A DNA stretch of 64,000 bases from Daldinia sp. FL1419 (taxonomy: Eukaryota; Ascomycota; Sordariomycetes; Xylariales; Hypoxylaceae). Positions 56,501-64,000 of the stretch are shown one piece after another. The translations under genes were made by a program, and so were the position numbers. The DNA lies in NCBI GenBank assembly GCA_025201765.1, contig MU623461.1, positions 46,319 through 110,318 of the forward strand, written 5' to 3'. The notes beneath the pieces are model-generated. The model was not told the origin of the DNA. It made no database searches and saw only the letters and a list, made by a program, of their open reading frames with translations. Each line of letters begins with the position of its first letter. The first letter of the stretch is position 1.

Positions 56501-59500
56501 AAATACCGGGGCTTCTGATGAGTTACACAGCATTATCGAAACATTTTCTAGATCAAAATCAACTATTCAGCAGAGGTATTCTAGCGACCTAGAGGAAAGT
56601 CTAAACGCATTCCGTATCCGAAGCTCCCAGCCTACGCCATCCTCAACGTCGTCTTCATCCAGTGAGTTCATGTTATCATATCTGCAAGATAACGTGAAAA
56701 GGCACCTGGCCGAGATCAGATCAGCCGTAGAGCAGCCTACTGAGACCTACTCTCGAAGGCAGATTTGGTGGCTACAACAGGGACAACTGTGGCCCGCTAT
56801 TACAACGACCACTGTTCTTGAGCAGCTGCGGACAATTAACAAGCGCCTATTTGGGAGTGGGATGAAGGAAAGAGTCCTTCAATTTGCCTTGTCCATTACG
56901 AACTTGCAACGAAAGATGCGAATGCAATCGTATCAACATTCGAAAGAAGATTCTCGTTATGAAGAAGAAAGACTCAATGTGGGTCATCAAAACTGGCGCG
57001 TCGAAGAATATCCCGACTGGCTTTTGTTAGAGGTTGAGTCAAACCTACTTATTCGAGAAACCCAGGTTGAGGTTGCATTGGCGATAATTTCACCAGAATC
57101 ACACGAAAATAGCGTTCTTCAATTAAATATGGGCCAAGGCAAGACGTCCTGTATCATCCCAATGGTTGCAGTACTGCTCGCCGACAGCAAGAACCTTGTG
57201 CGGGTATCCGTACCAAAAGCCCTCTTACAGCAAACTGGGCAACTCCTCCATGGGCGCCTGGGCGGTTTAGTCGGTAGAGAGATCAGCCACGTGCCATTCT
57301 CCCGCAAAACGCCAACTAAAGAAGACCATATCAAATTGTTCCATAGGATACATCGCGACATCCAAAGAAAGCGTGGAGTGATGCTTTGTCTTCCCGAACA
57401 CCAAATGTCGTTCATGTTAAGTGGACTTCAGCGTGTTCTAGATCAACAGATACCCGAAGCTACCATGATGATCCGCGTGCAGAAATGGTTGCGGTCTTGT
57501 GCTCGAGACGTTCTGGACGAAAGTGATCACACGCTAGCAGTAAAGACACAACTCATTTATCCCTCCGGATCTCAGATGTCCGTCGACGGGCATCCCCACC
57601 GCTGGATGGTGGTTGAGCAGATCCTAGGCCTGATGGACATGCATCTTTATAACCTTACTAGCAGTTTTCCTCATTCGATTGAAGTGGTGCGACGTCCGCA
57701 TGGGGGCTTTCCTTTCGTCTTTTTCCTGCGGCCAGATGTAGAGGAGGAGATGATTAAACGATTGAAGTTCGATGTCTGCCGCGGTACCAGAGGTATACTA
57801 CCAGTAGACACCCTCGATCCAGCGGAACGTCTCGCCATCAAAGACTTCCTCTCCGGCGGCAAACCGCGATCATCTACTTTAGATTGCATCAATCGTTTAT
57901 GCCCAGATCGCCCGCATGTTCGACAAACAGTCTACTTACTCCGAGGCCTATTTGTCCACCGGATCTTGATTATGGCATTGAAAAAGCGATATGGCGTCCA
58001 GTACGGCCTCCACCCTTCCAGGGACCCTGTGGCTGTTCCTTTTCATGCAAAGGGGGTTCCAAGCGAACAATCGGAATTTGGACATGTAGATGTAAGTTTG
58101 ATCTTTCTCATCATTTACAATACCGGAATATACGAAAGAAATTGTGAGAGGCGTTTTCCAATTACTAATATGGAACAGGTGGCCATCCTCCTGACTGCAT
58201 TGGCGTTTTACTATTGTGGTATCAACTTATCACAAACTCGCCAGGCTTTAGAAGCGGTCTTGAAATCTGACGACCCCGCCTCCGAGTACGATAAATGGAC
58301 TGAGGATGAGAACTTTCCAGATTACTTGAGGGATTGGCATTCGATCAACGTCGATGACTTTCAGCAGATGAGCCAAATTTGGCATTGTGTGCGATATAAA
58401 GTCCCTGTTATCGACTACTTTATGAACAATTTCGTCTTTCCACCTCATGCGAAACAATTTAGAGTTCGATTACAGTCAAACGGCTGGGACATTCCTCTAT
58501 TCTCTAGTACACAGACTGATAAATCAGGCAAGAACTTATCACTAAGTAAATCACGGGGACTTACGACTGGGTTCTCTGGTGAGTGTTATATCCTTAATTA
58601 TCCCCTCATTCTGCTACCTTCTTCAAGGTTTGACTATCGTCTTACTAATAGTACTATAATAGGTACGAACGACATCAAGTCACTTCTACCCCTTACTATC
58701 AGACAAGACGACTTGTCTTCCTTGTCGCATACAAACGCTGAAGTCCTTACATACCTCTTACAGCAACGCTCAAGGAGGTATGTTGTTATGGCTGACTATA
58801 ATCAGAAGCGTCTCAGCGAGATCGGCTTCTTAAAACTGCTGGGGAGATTAGGTAACGGTATCCGCGTCTTGATTGATTCCGGAGCTCAGATCCTCGAGCA
58901 ATCCAATAGGGAGTTAGCCGAAAACTGGCTCAAACTAGATGGAAGAGCTGCTGCTGCCCTTTATTTTGATGGGGATAGTCCGTTCATTCTTTCTAAGCAG
59001 AACACGAAAACCCCTTTATCCGCCTCGCCCTACGCTGATAACCTCAATGAAGTACTTGTCTATCTTGATGAGGTACGTCCCCAAACGGTACCATTTATAT
59101 AGGCCTTCTAATGTCTAACCGCCTCCTTTTTCTTTCCATAGGCTCATACACGGGGTACGGACCTTAAGTTCGGACCAAGAGCTCGTGCCGCTCTCACACT
59201 CGGCTTAGGTCAGACGAAGGACCATACAGTGCAAGGTACGGTAACTAGACTGTAACACCTACTCGAAGAGCGCCTTTAACTAATAGTTCATTGTTAGCCG
59301 CAATGAGGTTACGACAGCTCGGAACAACACAAGCTGTTACGTTCTTTGCGCCACCGGAGGTTAATCAGAGTATTCGAGATTTGTGCAAGAAGAAGCACAG
59401 TGAGCAAGTAGACTCATATGATGTGTAAGTTATATCCCGTTTCAAGTTAGAGCAAACCTCGATTCCTTTCGCCTGTAGCTAAATGAACTAACGTAATCGT

Positions 59501-61121
59501 AGGATTCGTTGGCTTATCAATAATACGTGTGACGGGATTGAACAATTACAGCCTTTATACTATTCCCAAGGGACAGATTTCTGTAACCGGATGCAAGCAG
59601 CAGAAGACTTTCCGGATTTCCTCGTTAATGACGAGGACAGGGCGTCGTTCATCGACGCCGTCAAACACAAGGAATGTCAGACCCTGCAACAGCTTTATGG
59701 AACCCAATCCAAAGTAAAAACGAATACATCCACCAGATCCAATGCCAAAATTTCAAGTTTCGCCAAGGAACTTGAGTCTCGCAGGAAGAACTTCCAAGAC
59801 ACTGGCCAAGCCGTTCATGCCTCGGCTTTACAAGAAGTTGAGCAAGAGCGGGAGACTGAGATTGAGGTTGAAGCAGTGCGACAGGTAAAAAGGCCAATAC
59901 CCTACACCCCACTCAAATTTTCCGGCCTTCACAGAGACTTGGAGACTTTTGCTAGGACAGCTAGGATTCCCGCCGGATCAGACGTTTTCGTCCACATCAT
60001 GAGAGCTCTTACGAGGACAGCGCTCGGCAGGAAGTATAAAGTAAATCACCAAGTTAGCTCTTCGCAGCTGTTCGTCTCGAGCGAATTCGAACGAACTGTG
60101 AAGTTGGTCTTTGAAGCAGCTAATGACAACTATTTGGTAATTACTCCCTATCCTGCCCTTTTTATGAAAATCGCTAACCATCGCAAAATAGCGACCCGTC
60201 CAATGGGTTCTTTATGCGGCATCTCCAGAAGCAGCTATTGTTGTTACGCCCGAAGAAGCCGAGCACTTGATTCCAATCATTCAAGAAATGGAGAGGGAGA
60301 GAAAGGGAAGCCCCACTCCCACTCGTCTTTTAACCTACGCAGCCCCAGTTACACGACGAATGATGCATTTCAATAAACTAAATTTCTATTCTATGCCGTC
60401 TCCTCCTCTACCTTGGCATCCCTCGGAATGGCTCATCACCGAGTTGGGCTTCTTTGCGGGGCGATTATATTTCGAGTTTTCCGAATATGAAAGCATCTGT
60501 AAGATGCTTGGCATAGATGTATCTAAGGCTGGGGTTGATGAGTTTGACAGCTCAGAAACCGATACCACTGAGCAACAAACGAGCACTACCACGGAGGGGT
60601 CGAGCGAGGCGACGTCTCGGAACTCTAATGGAGAACCTGAAATGGTCGAGAGTCCCCCTAACGTGAGGCTGTCGAAACCTAAGAGTTCCTCTTTGGCGCT
60701 TACATCCAAACCTTACACGTTCACTCAAGAATACCTAGCTGTCCGTCGACGCGGGCAAGACTTTACGCATACTCCAATGGGTTTTCTGAGTAGTGGAAAG
60801 CCATTAACCGAGGATAGTCCCTTCTTCCGTCGCGCAGACACCACCCGGCGCGGTCAGGGATTAGTACCGGTGGGAATGACACAAGCGGATGAAGAGGACG
60901 GAGATGCAGCTGAAGATGAGATGGACCTAGGAAACTACGACCCTTCGGCCGAGGTTCAAGATGATGAGGAGCACATTATTATCGAATATGAGGAGTCGGA
61001 ATTGAATCCAGTGGAGGAGGAGGAAGACGATTCTGGTGCCGAGAGCCCAAATCTGAAGAGGCGAAGTAGGCAGCAGTCTACCAGTCAAAAGCCCAAGCGA
61101 GGTGGATATATCACACCTTAG
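50548..61121 (+). CDS. Giant DUF3638/DUF3645 protein (fungal, ubiquitinyl-hydrolase-annotated family), about 3270 codons, 12 exons
   Basis: Exons by splice signals and frame: 50548-50903, 50976-52795, 52851-54026, 54083-54196, 54280-54454, 54513-58091, 58179-58578, 58663-59072, 59142-59235, 59298-59424, 59503-60136, 60192-61121. Introns are 55-87 nt. Conserved blocks: PGM-x2-VLAFKKGG and HWLDLVSGILEIRP across introns 4 and 5; a P-loop-like LNMGQGKTSCIIPMVAVLLAD near residue 2085 (DUF3638); FHAKGVPSEQSEFGHVDVAI near residue 2400 (DUF3645); TTGFSGTND and HTNAEVLTYLL; EAHTRGTDL and LGLGQTKDHTVQA; an acidic C-terminus ending KPKRGGYITP. Databases often label such proteins ubiquitinyl hydrolases, but I see no classical protease triad. 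The sum of exons is one base short of a full frame: exon 6 changes frame at about 55775-55800 (see findings). Soluble, no signal peptide. Confidence 0.82.
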
Positions 61122-61588
61122 GTGGATGGATTTATGATGGGAATTTGTTCAAAGTTTGCTTGTCTTGTTGAGTTTGTGCTAGGTTAAAGGTAGCTGGTGT
61201 GTATGTAGGACCAATTACGTCCTTGTTTCCTTCTTAATTTACAAGCTTTCTACATTGCTCAACCTCAGCTGGCTATCTTCTTTGAGGCTCCGGTGTAATT
61301 TCCTATTTTCCGGTATAACAAGAAAAAAGGCAAGTATTCGTCACGAGGCAGGCTAGGAAGCGAGGAAATACTTCGTTGTTCCGCAAGGAACTGCGTCGCT
61401 CTTGCATTTAAAACAAGTTGTTCGTTCTACATGTAGGAAGTGTAAATCCCCGACAGTTTTTAAATAGTCCAGTTATCGCTGAAATTGAGTTATCACGTAT
61501 GAAACCGAGCCGCCTTTCAACCTTCGACCGTCAACCATCACTGAAAACCATCAATATCAAAGTGGGCCAAAACTCACCAATCTTAATC
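61122..61588. other. Spacer between the giant gene and the small secreted protein gene
   Basis: 3' flank and promoter. The frame of the small gene stays open upstream to an ATG at 61418, but that extension lacks protein character and would bury the signal peptide. Confidence 0.45.
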
Positions 61589-61885
61589 ATGAAGGCACAT
61601 ACTTCTTACGTCCCCAAAACACTAACATTTGTACTACAGGATACTAATAAATCTCGTCAGACGTACGCCCTCCTCCTCCTCGTTCTTAGTGCTTTCGCAG
61701 TCGCCGCACCGCACCAGCGTCGTTCTCAGACAAACGAAATCACTACGTACAAACTCGACTGCAATACTCCTAACACGACGCGGTGGTGCGCGGACAACTA
61801 CGGCACTACGTGCGATGATAGAGGCAAGGTGCAAACGAATAACGTCTTGTACTGTGGGAGCAACGTGTGTAAATGCAAGCCTTAG
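61589..61885 (+). CDS. Small secreted cysteine-rich protein
   Basis: I choose the ATG at 61589. A probable 51-nt intron (61610-61660), with a strong branch site GATACTAATAA and acceptor GTCAG but a weak GTCCCC donor, would join the start to TYALLLLVLSAFAVAAP, a good signal peptide. Without splicing the frame stays open but the hydrophobic core would lie about 30 residues in. After a dibasic site (HQRR) the mature part is about 53 residues with six cysteines spaced C-x8-C-x7-C-x13-C-x4-C-x-C, likely three disulfides. Size and spacing are typical of fungal small secreted proteins, which may act on host plants, microbes or the fungus itself. No named family recognised. It sits at the edge of an AT-rich repeat block. 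Confidence 0.7.
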   Translation: MKAHTSYVPKTLTFVLQDTNKSRQTYALLLLVLSAFAVAAPHQRRSQTNEITTYKLDCNTPNTTRWCADNYGTTCDDRGKVQTNNVLYCGSNVCKCKP

Positions 61886-61978
61886 GGGAGATTGAAATTA
61901 CGCATGGGTAAACATGGCTTATCTAAATGACTGATAAGGTCGAAGAATGAAGGATTAAGGGTAGGGACAGGGTTGCAA

Positions 61979-62150
61979 AATTAGTTAGTTTAGTAACTAA
62001 AACCCACAATTTAACTAAACTAAAATACTAAAAACTAAAACTAAGAAAACTAAAACTAATCTTGGCATTAATTAAACTAACTAAACTAATCTTGGCACTA
62101 ACTAAACTAATTAAAAAAACTAAAAAAACTAAAAAACTTTTTTTCAACAA
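61979..62150. repeat. (ACTAAA)-type simple repeat
   Basis: Irregular copies of ACTAAA and ACTAAACTAA, including two copies of AACTAATCTTGGCA. It marks the transition into the AT-rich block. Not a telomere repeat. Confidence 0.7.
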
Positions 62151-62339
62151 ATTAAATAATTTGAATAAAATAATAATAAAAATTAAATTTAAAAAATTAA
62201 ATTAAAATAAATTAAAATAAAATATAAAAAAAATATATTTAAATTAAATAAAATTTAATTAAAATAATAATATATTTTATATATAATTTAGATAAATATT
62301 ATAAAAGTTATACAAAAATCAAATAAAAATTAATAATTA

Positions 62340-62820
62340 TTATAATTCCATACATCAGAACAGATATTAATCTATAAAGGTCCATATTTTCTAATTAAAT
62401 TATAATAATAAATATTATAATTATAAAGTTAATCCAAGATTTTTCCAATTTTTTTTAGATTTTATAAAAATAATTTAATAAATTTAGATATATTATATAT
62501 AAATCCATGCATCGGAACCAATATTAATCCGTAAAGGCCCATATTTTCTAATTTAAATTTTTAATTAAAATATTAAATAAAATAATTTATCCGGGATTTT
62601 TCCGATTTTTTCTTTATTTTTTTAAAAAAAGTAAATAAATTTCAACATATTATATATAAATCCGTATATCAGAACCAATATTGATCCATAAGGGCCCATA
62701 TTTCTTAATTTAATTTTTTAATTAAAATATTAAATAAAATATTTTATCCAGAATTTTTCCAATTTTTTTAAATTTTTAAAAAAATATTAACAAATTTCAA
62801 TATATTATACAAAAATATAT
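62340..62820. repeat. Tandem repeat, period about 157 bp, RIP-like decay
   Basis: Three recognisable units start near 62347, 62503 and 62660, each opening with CCATGCATCGGAACCAATAT or a close variant, then CGTAAAGGCCCATATTTTC and ending with a GGGATTTTTCC-like block and a TATTATATA junction. A fourth unit is barely visible. The units differ mainly by C/T and G/A changes. Confidence 0.7.
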
Positions 62821-64000
62821 ATATTAAAATTAAAATTAATTTATAAAAATTTATATTAATTATAAAAAAAAATTTAAATTTTATTTAAATAATTTAAATA
62901 ATTAAAATAATTAAATAAAATAATTAAAATAAATTAAATATAAAAACCAAAATTTATTATATAAATATAAAATTCATTTTATAAAAATAAATTAAAATAA
63001 ATTAAAAAATAAATATTAAAATCTATTTTATAAAAATATTAAAATTTACCTTATAAAAATATCAATATCTAATTAATAAGAAAAAAGAAATTTATCAAAA
63101 TCTACCCTATAAAAATATCAATATTTAATTAATAAAAGAAAAACAAAATAAATTAAATAAATTAAATAAAAATATCAAAATCTACTTTATAAAAATATTA
63201 AAATCTAATTAATAAAATAAAATAAAAAAAAAATATTAAAATCTACCCTATAAAAATATTAAAATCTATCTTATATAAATATTAATATTTAATTAATAAA
63301 AAAAAAGAAAATAAATTAAATAAATTCATTAAAATTTACCTTATAAAAATATTAATATCTAATTAATAAAAATAAATTAAAATATAAATATTAAAATATA
63401 CCTTATAAAAATATTAACATTTAATTAATAGAAAAAAAAATTTAAATAAATTTATTAAAATTTACCTTATAAAAATATCAATATTTAATTAATGAAAAAA
63501 AAGAAAATAAATTAAATAAATTTATTAAAATCTACCCCATAAAAGTATTAAAATCTAATTAATAAAATAAATAAAATAAATTTATTAAAATCTACCCTAT
63601 AAAAATATTAGAATTTATCCTATAAAAATAAAATCCATTTAATAAAATTAAATTAAAATATAAATAAAATATAAATATTAAAATCTACTTTATAAAAATA
63701 TTAAATTTATTATAAAAAAAAATTCAAAATTTATTTTATAAAAAGAATTAATTTAATTTAATAAATTAAATAAATTTATTAAAATTTATTTTATAAAAAG
63801 ATTAAAATCTACCCTATAAAATTTTTAAATTTATTTTTTAAAAAAGAAAATTAATATATTAAATAAATTTAATAAAATCTACCTTATAAAAATAGAATCC
63901 ATTTAATCAAAAATTAATCAAAATTAAATATAATATAAATATTAAAATCTACCCTATAAAAATATTAAAACTTACCTTATAAAACTTTAAATTTATATTA
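62821..64000. repeat. AT-rich decayed repeat array to the window end
   Basis: Over 85 percent A/T by eye. Short units such as TTAAAATCTACCCTATAAAA and AATATTTAATTAATAAA recur at irregular spacing from about 63000 to the end. No open frame. It continues beyond the window. Confidence 0.65.

Noticed and set aside
57119..57892. Minus-strand frames over the giant gene
   Set aside because: Antisense shadows of well-conserved DUF3638 coding sequence.
61979..62150. ACTAAA repeats considered as a telomere end
   Set aside because: Units are irregular and not TTAGGG/CCCTAA, and complex AT-rich DNA continues to the right.

Overview
The window looks like nuclear DNA of a filamentous ascomycete (Pezizomycotina, most likely a Sordariomycete; the class is inference). 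Coding exons are interrupted by short introns (about 44-126 nt) with GTAAGT-type donors, CTAAC-type branch sites and AG acceptors. Several families are fungal: a Dal5-like permease, an FSH hydrolase, SLD2, a fungal hybrid histidine kinase, a CBM19-like mucin, Clr5 and 2EXR domains, and a DUF3638 giant protein. AT-rich blocks carry a decayed transposon whose C-to-T and G-to-A changes suggest repeat-induced point mutation (RIP). Gene density is low and intergenic DNA is rich in ACCTAGGT-type palindromes, as in accessory parts of such genomes.

Layout. 0-2.6 kb: end of a permease gene, a small acidic protein gene and an FSH serine hydrolase. 2.6-11 kb: mostly non-coding, with a small ORF, a short cysteine-rich protein gene, a long-range repeat and a decayed 2EXR-type gene. 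11-14 kb: a divergent pair, a RING protein (-) and the replication initiation factor SLD2 (+), sharing a promoter with CGCG boxes. 14-21 kb: two 71-codon two-exon paralogues flank a second, larger cysteine-rich/glutamine-rich protein gene, all on the minus strand. 21.7-22.8 kb: a hAT-type miniature element and a decayed Clr5-domain gene. 23-27.3 kb: a GC-rich class V aminotransferase and a secreted Ser/Thr-rich protein with a CBM19-like domain. 29.4-33.4 kb: a GAF hybrid histidine kinase. 34.8-40.2 kb: a ZNFX1/Hrr1-like helicase with NFX1 fingers, three exons. 42.3-44.0 kb: a RIP-mutated Tc1/mariner element. 45.9-46.8 kb: a two-exon gene of unknown function. 50.5-61.1 kb: a 12-exon, about 3270-codon DUF3638/DUF3645 gene with one reading-frame problem. 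61.6-61.9 kb: a small secreted cysteine-rich protein gene. 62-64 kb: AT-rich decayed tandem repeats.

How the genes relate. There is no single metabolic pathway. The most unusual part is 5.9-21 kb, where two undescribed small families alternate on one strand: a 71-aa family ending in LGFGAQFD and an 8-cysteine AGTRNCPNL module. Gene models for the helicase, the kinase, SLD2, the 71-aa pair and the giant gene were assembled by hand from splice signals and reading-frame continuity. Exact splice junctions are inference unless stated. I saw no tRNA, rRNA or CRISPR array.
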